A DNA stretch of 64,000 nucleotides from Lotus japonicus (lineage: Eukaryota > Streptophyta > Magnoliopsida > Fabales > Fabaceae). Position numbers and translations under genes: made by a program. Below, piece by piece: positions 1 to 11,021 of the stretch. The notes under the pieces were generated by a model, which had not been told where the DNA came from, searched no databases, and saw only the letters and a list, made by a program, of their open reading frames with translations. Within the stretch, counting starts at the first letter, position 1; each line of letters starts with the position of its first letter. The DNA is taken from assembly GCF_012489685.1 (NCBI RefSeq), contig NC_080043.1, positions 250,501-314,500 of the forward strand. The letters are read 5' to 3'.

Positions 1-400
1 AGAGTTATGTACTCTACAGCACATGCTGTTAGGGTGTCTGCGAACAGAAGCAGAGTGAACTTGCAGATAATTCTGGTATTGAACCAGAAATCCAAAACTT
101 ATGAAAATATTACCCAATATAACCCTATGAGTTAGCTTTCATACAAAATTGGTTTCACTCAATTCGGAATTCTGTAGAGAGAGTTATGCTCTCTACAACA
201 CAGACTGTTAGGGTATCTACGGGCAGAAACAGAATGAACTTGCAGATTATTCTGGTACTGAACCAGCAATCCAAAAATTATGAAAATATTACCCCACATA
301 ACTATATGAGTTAGCTTTCATACAAAATTGGTTTCACTCAATTCGGAATTCTGTAGAGAGAGTTATGCTCTCTACAACACAGACTGTTAGGGCATCTGCG
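1..400. repeat. 179-bp tandem repeat, about 2.2 units
   Basis: The motif AGAGTTATG followed by a CTCTAC-containing stretch recurs at 1, 180 and 359, giving a period of exactly 179 bp. Two units are complete and the third breaks off near 400. Units differ by scattered substitutions. Each unit carries a small palindrome around GTAGAGAGAGTTATGCTCTCTAC. The array lies within the LTR-like sequence and may begin before the window. Confidence 0.85.
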
Positions 401-954
401 GGCATAACAGAACCCAATTTTCCCTAGAACCTCAATTTCGCCCAAAATCAATTTTGCTCACCACATGTTAACACTCAACATAGTCTCTCAGTTCTGAATT
501 TTCAAAGAAGTTGGGGGTTCCTTCATGTTAAACTCAACCTCTGTTATACGACAATTATACAAGGTAAATTCAAACCCTTACCTTCTATGAAGATCAAAGT
601 CTAGGTTTTTTTCTCTTTTCTCCTCTCCTTGCTTTTCACGTGTTCTCTTTGTCTGCTAACTTCTCCAATTCTCAAACTCTTATTTCTCTCTTTCTAATTC
701 ACTCCTAACCCTTAAATAGTCTTACAATGGGCCCTACTCCCAACTACTGACTTAAAACCTAAAACCCTTATTTATCTATATCATATAATCACTTAATTAC
801 CTAATAAAATCACTTAATGACCTTATCATCTAATTAAATCACATAATCACGTAATCATCTAATTAAATTACATAAATTATCAAATTACCATATAACATAA
901 TAATAATTAAAATAAAATAATAAATAACCTAATAACGAAAAGTGGGGTGTTACA
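1..954 (-). mobile_element. LTR of a Ty3/gypsy-type element, incomplete at the window edge
   Basis: The plus strand ends in GGGGTGTTACA at 944-954. Read on the minus strand this is TGTAACACCCC, a common start of plant gypsy LTRs. Further along the minus strand a TATTTAAGGG box (about 711-720) fits an LTR promoter. The other end of the LTR lies outside the window, so it could be a solo LTR or one end of a full element. No coding sequence is present in it. The family is inferred from the terminus only. Confidence 0.5.
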
Positions 955-2763
955 TATTGCTCAACAAATTTCCGTTTCATCTTATGTGAAGCTTCTTATT
1001 TATTTATCCTTTTATATTTATACTTGTTATGGTCGACTCAAATGGTCATACAACCCATAATCGATTGTCTTTGTTGACCCAAAAGGCTTACAAACAAGTG
1101 AATGTCATGTTAGATAGCCTAGACGATCAATGGAAAAAGTTGATGCTCAACCAAATTCCAACTAGCTAAATGAATTGCTAAGTTACTAATAGCTATAACA
1201 GAGTCAACCTAGTAAGGGTTGGACATTCTTACTACTACATAGATCAATCACTATAAATACAGATTTGGTCAATCTTTAAGTGAGGCAATACTCATTATTG
1301 TTCACACATAGTTTTTCAATTTTTAGAGAATTCTCTCACTTTGTACATTCACCGGCTTGAGCGTAAGAATTTGCAATTGTGGACTCTCCTTGCTCCATCG
1401 TGTTCTTCGTCTCTTTCACCACTACAAACCTTATACACAAGTCTGAGATACGTACTTTCATCAAATTTTCTGGAAAAACATTATTTACACTTGAATTCTC
1501 AACACGAACTTGAACCTTTTTTTCCTTCTTGTTGTTCATTTTGAAATCTAGCAACACACTATTTCAAATACACTCTTATGCATACTTCATATGATTGATT
1601 TATTTTATATATAGTCAGTATTTTTTAGTTACATAGAAATAGTCAGCATATTTCTCTCATTAAAAAAATACCTTTATGTTTTAGTCAGCATATTTTCTCA
1701 TTAAAAAAATATCTTTATATTTTTAAAATATCATTTTTATGAAGTGTGTTGAAGAATGTATTCCTAGCATTTCTTGTGAAATCTAATAGTATTCTGAAGC
1801 TTTTTCAATGTAAATTTTAAGTAGTTTAGGTTTAATCCAATCCAATTATGATGTGATGTAATGGACCAGATTCACTTCATTTTTTTGTTATATACAAAAT
1901 TCAAAAAAGATTCACTTGACATGAGCGGACAAATTAAAGAGGTGTAGTAAAGGCCCAAAATGAGATTAGGATACGAAAGTAAACGAAACAATATGTATCA
2001 GAAAAATGTCAATGGCAAGAAGCCGTGAACAAATGAGCACATGTGCAACTAACTTAACCACTTCACCATAGGTTCCATTCAGGTCATGAAGCTGAATTAT
2101 CAAATCAGTTTAATGATATGGTGGTTCGTAGAAAATGCACATACTGTTTTATTTTTAAATTTGTGAAACATTGTAGTATTACTTATCATAATTGACAAAA
2201 ATAAATGGGATGTTTAATGGCGTGGGAGATGGTGAAGTGTGGTAGGTAAAGTGGGGGACACAATTCCATGGCCATACGAAATTGGCATAGTAGGTTTGAA
2301 AAAGAAAAAGCCTTTACCTTAATCCGTAACAAAAAAAAATTAAAACTCAAATGACCCCTACCTCACCCATCCACCACAAACCACTCTCACCAACCCACAC
2401 CGGGTTCACTTCACTAACTTTAGACTCCTACTTTCATTTGTTCGAAAAAAAAACTTTATATTACATTCATAATTTCACATTCAATATTCATTTTAAATAT
2501 TCCAATAATTCACAGACCATTTCTCATTCTTTTCAAATTATGTATCAATCACTTGGATAAGGTGGTTCGATTTTTTTCACATAATAAAAATATACGTTGG
2601 AAGAGCTAATTCCCACTAAAATATGAATTTTCTCAATTGAAATAAAATAATAATCATCTTCTATAAAATTTTAACTCTCAAATTTATCTTTAATTACTAA
2701 GATCATCATGGTTAATATATGCATTACTTGATAGTTAAAAACATACACCCTCCCGATCCTTTT
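955..2763. other. Intergenic, no gene seen; possible old LTR piece
   Basis: AT-rich DNA without a convincing ORF. Around 1250-1560 a CTATAAATAC box is followed by a leader-like stretch (CTCTCACTTTGTACATTCACC, then TTGAGCG) that resembles the R/U5 part of plant LTRs. No partner LTR or target duplication was found, so this reading is weak. The short ORFs here lack any recognisable domain. Confidence 0.35.
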
Positions 2764-3318
2764 TAGAAAAAAAATATGAATAATGCAAAAAAAAAAAAAA
2801 TTACTAAAAAGGGGTAAAAAAAATGGTATTTACAGGAATGGTGTGTTTTTGGCCAGTTGGGAGCTTGTGTGGCAAGAGGGTGAGATTCGCTCCACCCAAC
2901 GCGAATCCAAAGCATTGAATTCGCCCCACATAAAACGCATGCAAGGCATCATCAATCCGTCAGAGAAAATTCGCCTCAAAGAAAACGAATGATGTTTGTA
3001 AAGGATTCGCCTCATACCAAGCGCATCCCTGTCATGTACTGCAAAGCCAAGGAATCAGATCCCACCTTGGGAAACGAAGGAATCTCACTGAATCTGGCAC
3101 ATGGAATTCGTTTCATATAGGGCGAATCCATATGCATGCGTTTTATGTGGGGCGAATCCAGTGCTTTGGATTCGTGTTGGGTGGAGCGAATCCCACCCCC
3201 TTGCCACACAAGCTCCCAGCTGGCAAAAAACACACCATTCATGTAAATTCGATTTTTTTTACCCCTTTTTGGTAATTAATTTTTTTTTCCGCATTATTCA
3301 TATTTTTTTTTTCTCCTT
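2764..3318. mobile_element. Foldback (long inverted-repeat) element
   Basis: Two arms of about 180-190 bp are inverted copies of each other. The left arm runs about 2764-2947 and the right about 3128-3318. The left arm carries AATATGAATAATGC, AAAAAGGGGTAAAAAAAAT, GGTGTGTTTTTGGCCAGTTG and GGAGCTTGTGTGGCAAG in order. The right arm carries their complements in reverse order. Inside, GATTCGC/GCGAATC hexamer-like motifs recur many times. No transposase ORF is present, so it is non-autonomous; the superfamily is unknown because clear target duplications could not be set in the A/T-rich ends. Confidence 0.75.
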
Positions 3319-3925
3319 TTTATAAGAAAAACTTTGGCAAAATCATACAAACTAAAAAAACTAATTTTTTTTTAAATAAACTATTATGCTTAATTTCAAT
3401 GATGTATTTTCCTTTTCACAAGAACAATCATGTTAATTACCATAAATGTTGACAATACATATTGAGTGCTTGCAATTTCCCTCCAAAATTTTGCATGGGG
3501 AATAAGTCTCTTTGCATTGAAATGAATTATTTGACTTAATTTTATAAAAGTGTTTCTTATAAAAATGATCAAAAAAAATTTCAAATTTCTTATAAAAAGG
3601 ACCGAAGGGAATATAATGGTATTGCTTTCTCAATCCCATAAGCTAGCTAGTGCAAGGTTTTAAGCAACTAGATAACCTACTTCATATTCTTACTCTTTAT
3701 TGAATTAGAGAGTCAAACTCATAACTGAGCTACATAGTACCATGAACATCAGTAGTGGAGAATTTAAGTTCGTTCAAATTTGATTATGGATTAGTATGAA
3801 CGACCTCTTCATTATAGGTGATATCTTCACTGCGAGGAACTTGCTCATCATGATGAGCGATTTGAGCATCATTGTAGCTTAGGCAATTCATCTTTAAATA
3901 GGTTAAAGTTGTTCTACTTATATGG

Positions 3926-4107
3926 AGTTGTCTAAATGACTCATGAGAAAGTTTGAGTTAAATAACTCATCATCCAATCACATTGAAAATAAGTGAGTTA
4001 GAATTTCTATATTTTATTTATTAATTTATTTCTAACTTACTTATCTCCAGTGTGATTAGATGATGAATTATTTAACTCAAACTTTTTCATTAGTCATTTA
4101 GACAACC
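3926..4107. mobile_element. MITE-like palindrome upstream of 4CL
   Basis: GTTGTCTAAATGACTCATGA at the left end is mirrored by TTAGTCATTTAGACAAC at the right. The inner stretches GAGTTAAATAACTCATCATC and GATGATGAATTATTTAACTC are also complementary, so nearly the whole 180 bp folds into one hairpin. It lies about 450 bp upstream of the 4CL start codon. No ORF. Confidence 0.7.
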
Positions 4108-4420
4108 TTAATAGTATTTGTCCTTATACCATATTAAGGAGAACGATTAACTAATAGGTACAAAATGGGAGAGTGAGTTTTCTATAAAACATCATACATA
4201 ATGTAGATATATGTTCACTTGGCTTATAACCAAATCTCGATCTCCTAATTCACTACATAAACAGATTACCAACCTGTGGCAGGCAGGCAAACACATAACA
4301 TATGATAATTTCTCATCCCTGGCCCTCAACATTCATTTAATCCCCAATTTGCCCTTCACCAACTCCCATGGTAACCGATCCTTTATTACAAACTAACAAC
4401 CAAGGCTCAAACGTAAGTAC

Positions 4421-4563
4421 ATATATAACTCACTCATCACACACACATTCAGATTCAGGTTACTTCCATAAACAACTTGTTGTTGTTTTTGTCTCACCTC
4501 TCACCTCTTAAGTCTTACCTGCTCACCAATCCAACCCAACAATAACTTCATTTCTTCAATTCA
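4421..4563 (+). promoter_or_regulatory. Probable 4CL core promoter and 5' leader
   Basis: A TATATAA box lies at about 4423-4429, 135 bp before the ATG, which would give a leader of roughly 100-110 bp. The leader is C/T-rich with repeated CTCACC/CACCTC and CCAACCCAAC motifs. The latter resemble the AC-rich elements known from phenylpropanoid gene promoters, but here they are downstream of the presumed start site, so a regulatory role is only a guess. Confidence 0.4.
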
Positions 4564-7500
4564 ATGGCAATTCTTGAGAACAAGAAGAACGAGGAGGAAG
4601 AGCAATTCATTTTCAGGTCCAAGCTCCCTGACATCTACATCCCCAAACACCTTCCTCTCCACTCTTACTGCTTCCAAAATCTCCCTGACTTTGCCTCACG
4701 ACCCTGCCTCATCAACGCCCCCACCGGCGACGTCTACACCTACCACGACGTCGACCTCGCCGCCCGGAGAACCGCCTCCGGCCTCCACAAACTCTGCAAC
4801 ATCCAAAAAGGAGACGTCATCATGATCCTCCTCCCCAACTCCCCTGAATTCGTCTTCTCCTTCCTCGCCGCATCTCACCTCGGCGCCATGGCCACCGCCG
4901 CAAATCCCTTCTTCACCGCCGCGGAAATCGCCAAGCAAGCCAAAGCCTCCAACACCAAGCTCCTCATCACCCAATTTTCCTACCACGACAAGGTCAAGGA
5001 ATTGCCGGATCACAACGTCAAGCTCGTGTTCATCGACGACGATCGTAACGGTAACCGCCATAACCACCTGCATTTCTCACAGCTGATGGAAGCTGAGAGT
5101 GAATTGGAATTGGAACAGATCGATCCCGACGATGTGGTGGCGCTGCCGTATTCATCAGGGACAACCGGTCTTCCGAAAGGGGTGATGTTAACGCACAAAG
5201 GATTGGTAACAAGCATTGCACAGCAAGTAGATGGGGAGAATCCGAACCTGTTCTACCACTGTGAAGATGTGATTCTTTGTGTTCTTCCTCTGTTTCACAT
5301 TTACTCTCTGAACTCTGTTTTGCTGTGCGGGCTGAGAGCGAAGGCGGCGATATTGCTGATGCCGAAATTCGAAATCAATGCGTTGCTGAGTTTGGTTGAG
5401 AAACACAGGATCACGGTGGCGCCGGTGGTGCCGCCGATTGTTCTGGCGATTGCGAAGTCGCCGGAGCTGAATAAACATGACTTGTCTTCAATTAGGATAT
5501 TGAAATCCGGTGGAGCACCGCTGGGTAAAGAAGTCGAACAAGCTCTCACCGCCAAATTCCCCAACGCCAAATTCGGTCAGGTACCTACCATTACCAATAC
5601 GACCTACAATTATTAATTTTATTCTCAACTCAAGCATTTCATTTCTTTATTTCCTAACTTGTCTCACCAAAAATTTAACTATACATACATGCCTCATGCA
5701 TTTTCAATGATAAAAATTGACTTTGATGCACCGTGTGGAGTGGAATCGTGACGCAAGCAAAGTGGGTTGCTTATCTAGTTTAGGATTAAGGACACAAGTT
5801 ACTACATACTAAATTCAAGATAAAAGAAAATCAAAATCTACTTTTCGACTCAATTAATATTTAAATAGTATATACTTATGCGTGTGCTCCACATAACTTG
5901 TGGACATTTGCTAATAACTTTTGTCTCCATGTTACTTAGGGCCCGTTTTGTGCGACGTATAGTATAAGGCCTGATAGTATAAGACCTGATAGTATTAGGC
6001 CGGATAGTATAAGCCCTGATAACTTTCTTATACTATCCAACGTTTGGACATACTCTGTATAATTTACCATATCGTTTAAATTAATGCAATTTTATGTTTA
6101 TTGAAGTATTGAATAATGATATATAATAAAAATCAAATATGGAGGTGATTATAACGGTGGTGACGGTGGTGATGGAAGTAGTGGTAGGTTGGTGGTGGTG
6201 GTGGCAATGGTGGTAGGTTGGTGTTGGTGGCGGTGGTGGTGACAGTGGAGATAGGTTGGTGGTGGTGGTGGCATCGATGGTGGTTGTGGTGGTGACAATG
6301 ATAGGGTGGTGGTGGTAAGGCGGTGGCGGCTATAGTGGAGGGTGGAGGCAATGGTGGTGGTGTTGGCGATAGAGTGGTGACGACGATTAGGGTGGTGGTG
6401 GCAATAGGGTGGTGGTTGTGGTGGCGGTAGGGCGGCGGCGGTGGTGGTGGCGGTGGTGGCAACGATGGTGGTTGTGGTGTTGGCGACGATAGGGTGTGGT
6501 GGTGGTGGTAAGGCGGTGGCGGCTTAGTAGGGTGGCGGCGACGGTGGAGGGTGGAGGCAATGGTGGTGGTGGTGGCGATAGGGTGGTGGTTGTGGTGTCT
6601 GTGGTGGCAATAGAGTGGTGGCAGCGATTATGGTGGTGGTGGCGATAGGGTTGTGGTGGCGGCGATTATGGTGGTGGTGGCGGTAGAGCGGCGGTGGTGG
6701 CAACACCAGTGGTGGCGGCGGCGGCGGTGATCAGGTGGTGGCGGTGGTGGTGCCAATGGTGGTGTAAGTTGGCAGCAATAGAGGGTGGTGGTGATGGTGA
6801 CTTATACGTCACAACCTTATCATGCCTTATCCATCACTCACATGATGGATTAAATAATACGTCATTTTAACGTATAAGGGGACTTTGATGGATAAGCTTA
6901 TACAATACAATGTCATCACCAAACAATGAATAAACTCATAATGTATTGTATAAGCTTATACTATCATGCCTAATACGGCGTGCTATTATACCAATCTTAA
7001 TATGATATGAGTATGACCATTTGATAGAGAATAACACACAAAATAAAAACCATTTCTCTTTATTTTTATAAAGAATAGAGAGTATAATGAAAAAATCTCA
7101 ATTGGTAGAATGAAAAAAAAAATCACCCAAAAAATAATTTTTCTCTTTATTTTTCTTTTTCTTTTTCTTTTTTCTGTTACATCACATCATATATTACATG
7201 TGTAACTTATTTCTTTTATCTTTCTATCTCACTCTAAGCATCTACATCAAAATAGTATACTTAACATTATTAGTACTATTTTTTTCTTCTACATTGAAAA
7301 GTAACACAAGAAACTAAAGTAAATCATTACAAACATGCTCAATAAAATTATAAGAGGAGATTTCCAAATGCGTAAATGAAAGTCATCTCTAAAAATTTGT
7401 CTAATCAACATATTTCCAAGTTCCAACTATGTTGCTCTTTTATAAATATGAGCAAGCATAATATGCCAAATCCAACTCCAGTCCCGGTGCTCATGATACT

Positions 7501-9083
7501 TAAATTAATATTCTTTAGCCAAAATTTTTGGACGTCAACATCATTAATAACTAGCACCACAGTATGTACAATTTGATTCGAATTTCGAAGCAATCTTCTT
7601 ATACTAAGTTCCCAAATATGGCGCAATCCCTCCTCCATAGCAAGTAACACAACATGAAGAGGATTGTCATCGATCACTAACACTAAAAAACTGAAAGCCA
7701 ACATCCATCATGATAAAATGAGTTAACATGATTAAAATAAATGTAGTGGAAATTATCTCACCTCTTTACTTGAACTTTCATAAATAAAGTTACTTGTTTA
7801 CTTATAGTGAAGTTATTTAATCCTTTAAAGTTAAACAAGTCACAAGAAGCAATAAAAAATCTAATGTATTTCCTTGAAAATTAAAGTTTGATATATAGAT
7901 GGATGATTGTGTTGAATACAGGGATATGGAATGACAGAGGCAGGGCCAGTGTTAACAATGTGCTTAGCATTTGCTAAGGAACCAATTGATGTAAAACCAG
8001 GTGCATGCGGAACCGTTGTAAGGAATGCAGAGATGAAGATTGTGGATCCTGAAACTGGCAATTATTTATCTCGAAACCAGTCTGGTGAAATTTGCATAAG
8101 AGGTGACCAGATCATGAAAGGTTATCTAAATGATCCAGAGGCTACGGAGAGAACGATAGACAAAGGGGGTTGGTTACATACAGGTGACATTGGTTATATT
8201 GACGATGATGATGAGTTGTTCATCGTTGATAGGTTGAAGGAATTGATCAAATACAAAGGATTTCAGGTTGCTCCAGCTGAACTTGAAGCCCTTCTTCTTT
8301 CTCATCCCAAAATCTCTGATGTTGCTGTTGTCCCGTAAGTGCATATATGTGGCATCTTAATTGAGTCGATTGTGAAATTGGTTGTGTTGAGCATTGTCAA
8401 GTTCGTCCCTACAAGAGGAAAATCTCTCGCAGCTTCTCATAGTGTAAAATGTCATCAAGCAATCAGGAACCGCATGAGTATTTCCTAAATTAAGGGACGA
8501 ACTTGTCAGTGTCCAACACTTTCAGGGACCAATTTCACCAATCACTTATCTTAATCTCACTACATTCATTTTACAATTATATAATTGAACAAATAATTAT
8601 TTGTCCTAACGTAAAATTCAGGATGAAGGATGAAGCAGCTGGAGAGGTACCAGTTGCATTTGTTGTGAGATCAAATGGTCACACCGACATAAACGAGGAT
8701 GAAATTAAGCAGTTTATCTCCAAACAGGTTTTTCCTCCCTTCTAGTTTTACAATTTACTAAACACATGTGTTTAATTTACTGAAATAGTACTATTAGATT
8801 AGATACATTCTCACACGTCCCTCTCCCACTTCCCACCTAATTTTGTAATTGAAGGTTTTCTCTTTCAGATATAAGTGTGTATTTATGATGCATGTTATCA
8901 TTGTCTTCTTGGCTATGTAGACAGATCGAATATAATAAATGAGATGAGTTTGCTATTGCACAGGTGGTATTTTACAAAAGAATAAACAGAGTATTCTTCA
9001 TTGATGCAATTCCCAAGTCACCATCAGGCAAAATCTTGCGTAAGAATCTGAGATCAAAGTTAGTAGCTGGTGTTCCAATTTGA
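4564..9083 (+). CDS. 4CL: 4-coumarate:CoA ligase (4CL), complete, 4 exons
   Basis: It activates 4-coumarate and related hydroxycinnamates to CoA thioesters via an acyl-adenylate, feeding lignin and flavonoid synthesis; probably cytosolic. Exons: 4564-5580, 7922-8334, 8622-8727, 8964-9083; all introns GT-AG and frames join, giving 551 residues, the usual 4CL length. The AMP-binding motif [11 protein letters not shown] is at 197-207, [11 protein letters not shown] at 340-350 (just after the first junction), the 4CL signature GEICIRG at 394-400, and the catalytic Lys of PSGKILRK at 535. The PVL pair is intact, which argues against the deletion-type sinapate-accepting variant. The C-terminus GVPI has no peroxisomal signal, separating it from 4CL-like peroxisomal ligases. 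Intron 1 is 2.3 kb because of an inserted repeat island. No lesion seen; likely functional. Confidence 0.95.
5941..6990. mobile_element. Repeat island in 4CL intron 1 with inverted subterminal motifs
   Basis: The left edge begins GGGCCCGTTTTGTGCG and then carries four near-copies of CCTGATAGTATAAG. The right edge has GTATAAGCTTATACTATCATGCC followed by TAATACGGCG. Its reverse complement matches the left-edge repeats (GATAGTATAAG, and CGCCGTATTAGGC against the third left unit). This looks like a non-autonomous DNA transposon whose core is the GGT minisatellite. The GGGCCCGTTT start resembles PIF/Harbinger-type ends, but a clean right terminus and target duplication were not found. Confidence 0.5.
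6140..6805. repeat. GGT/GTG-rich minisatellite
   Basis: About 660 bp of imperfect GGTGGTGGTGG tracts broken by CAATGGTGG, CGATAGGGTGG and GGCGGCGG variants. The strand bias is extreme (almost no C on plus). Six-frame translation gives Pro/His-rich and Gly/Val-rich low-complexity ORFs that are repeat shadows, not genes. G-runs are mostly pairs, so any G-quadruplex would be of the two-tetrad type. Confidence 0.9.
8372..8538. repeat. Inverted-repeat element in 4CL intron 2
   Basis: GTGAAATTGG and CAAGTTCGTCCCT on the left are mirrored by AGGGACGAACTTG and CCAATTTCAC on the right, separated by about 90 bp. The structure is MITE-like. It lies wholly inside the 287-bp intron 2 and does not disturb the splice sites. 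Confidence 0.65.
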
Positions 9084-10617
9084 AATCCTCTATTTAATAT
9101 CGATCCATGTTACATGATGTTTATCATTATCATGCGAAGCTTGCACCAACTTCAACATACTACAATGGGAGATGCTTGGAGCTTGATCTCTTTAATTCTC
9201 CTATATTCTTACATAGTTTATCATGTATAATTCACAAGTGTGTTTTTCTTATTTTGTTTTAGGACAATATTTTGTAAAAAATTGATTAAATAAACAAATT
9301 TCATATTCTATATTGAAAGTTGAGGTCTCTTATAGAGCAATTCAACTTCTTAAAGACGTCTCGTAACCAGTTTGTGAGTTTGCCTCGTCAACGAGCACTC
9401 TTTTTACGTCACAGTTCACGATTGTGGCTTTTTCACGATGAGATTATTGTGTTCTCCATTGATGTCTTTATTGTCATCCTTGAGGCAAATACGCTCATTT
9501 GTGGTGTTTTAGTGCCTATCATGGAACTTGTAATATTTGTTTCTTGTTGGACTCTTCTTTTTAAATGGGATGATCTATAAAATATTGTAGAGTTTGAATT
9601 GCATGACATCTCGGTAGATACGCATGAGAAATGAGCGTTGAGGGGTTGCATAATCATTATAGATATCCCCCTTAATTAGTGCATTTCTCTTGATGGCTTT
9701 CCCATGACAGTTATCTTTTTAGGGTTATAGTTAGCGGGACCGTCAATCACTAGATCTCGGTTGTCCGAATATGAGGATAATATCTTTAATGTTGACATAC
9801 TTGACCGCTCAAAGGTGAAACTCGACCATGGATATTGGAGCAATCTTCGCCAAAGACATTGTGACGAGTATGAGTTGTAGGGCCTCCAGGAGCATATGAA
9901 GGGTGACTTGAGGGTACAGAATAGGGAACATGACATATTCTTGGTAGAAATGGGTAAGGAAGTCCCTGGTTCGTCTAACCCTTGTTTGATTTGTGCAAGA
10001 GTTTTGGATTTCTAGGGACCACTCCTGCTAGAGATGACTTGGTGAATAAACTAGGAAGCTAGGTCGTGCCAACACCCTATAGAGCTTGGAGGCAGGGATT
10101 GAACCCATCTGAAGGATGACTTATGTAGGTTCAATGAGATAATCCAACATATCACTGCGTCGGCCACCATGCGCACAACATCCACCCACAAAAGGTCTCA
10201 AGGTGCTCTTGGGGGGGGGGTATGTATCTCCTAAGTATGTTCAATGTTAGTTGGCCTTCTAAACTTTGAGGAACGTGGGATTTCATTTCCTCCGTGAATT
10301 GGTGTATTCAACATGGTTGTTTACCAAACAGTCCAGCAGATGCATGTCTGGAGTTATATGGCAGAGGTCTTCCATGATTCGCACTTCAATGGCGATCTTC
10401 TGACAATAGATTGATTGCTCCAAGCAAACAAAACAGACTTCCCTTTGTTTGACTAGATTAACGTGAGGGGAATGATGTCCTCATTTTGAGGTGTTCCTAT
10501 AGTGTTCCACTTCTTCCATCCATTGCTCCAATCTTTTGACCATATATATATTACAAAGGGAAATATATATATTACAAAGGGAACGTTCTCTACAATGTCA
10601 TGCCCCTGCTTGGCGTG
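9084..10617. other. Between 4CL and the gypsy element: no gene recognised
   Basis: The first 200 bp are probably the 4CL 3' UTR. The rest contains short ORFs on both strands without a recognisable domain and reads like a decayed coding region full of stops. It continues on the far side of the gypsy insertion (from 15929), so the retroelement landed inside it. A 21-bp direct duplication based on ATATATATTACAAAGGGA lies at about 10542-10582. Confidence 0.4.
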
Positions 10618-10622
10618 GCATG

Positions 10623-11021
10623 TGATAACACTGGTAAATTCAGGGACTGATATTGAACTGAAAGTGATTACAATGCAATTGCTCAATAGAGCTATAACTG
10701 GGAATCTAGGGATTTACAGAGAATTAGGGGAAACTGGGAAATTGGGGAAGAACACAAGGTTAGGGTTTCCACCTAGAGATCCCTCGATCTCTCTCTGATT
10801 CCTCAATCAGAAATGAACCTCTAACTTCAATGCCTTCCTCAACAAGTAATCTAACTATTTATACTACTCAGTTGTAACTAACAACTGTTACTAACTATAA
10901 CTGCTCCAGCTGTAGCCAGCTGTCAGCTAACAACCTAACAGCTTATTACAATTAAGTCCCCTTACTAACTAATATTTACCCATGAGCCCTTCTTCTTGAA
11001 TAAACCTGCTTGAACCTATCA
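10623..11021 (-). repeat. 3' LTR of the chromovirus
   Basis: 399 bp, with the same first and last bases as the copy at 15525-15923. I count five substitutions between them, all in the last third (near 10890, 10931, 10950, 10982 and 10986). The pol reading frame runs into this LTR and stops at 10976, so about 46 bp of the LTR are also coding. Confidence 0.93.

Noticed and set aside
4696..5570. Antisense ORFs of 60-125 codons opposite 4CL exon 1
   Set aside because: They result from the C-rich third codon positions of the 4CL exon; no domain or start context supports them.
6133..6706. Pro/His-rich ORFs on minus (109 and 60 codons)
   Set aside because: They are translations of the GGT minisatellite on the opposite strand, inside 4CL intron 1.
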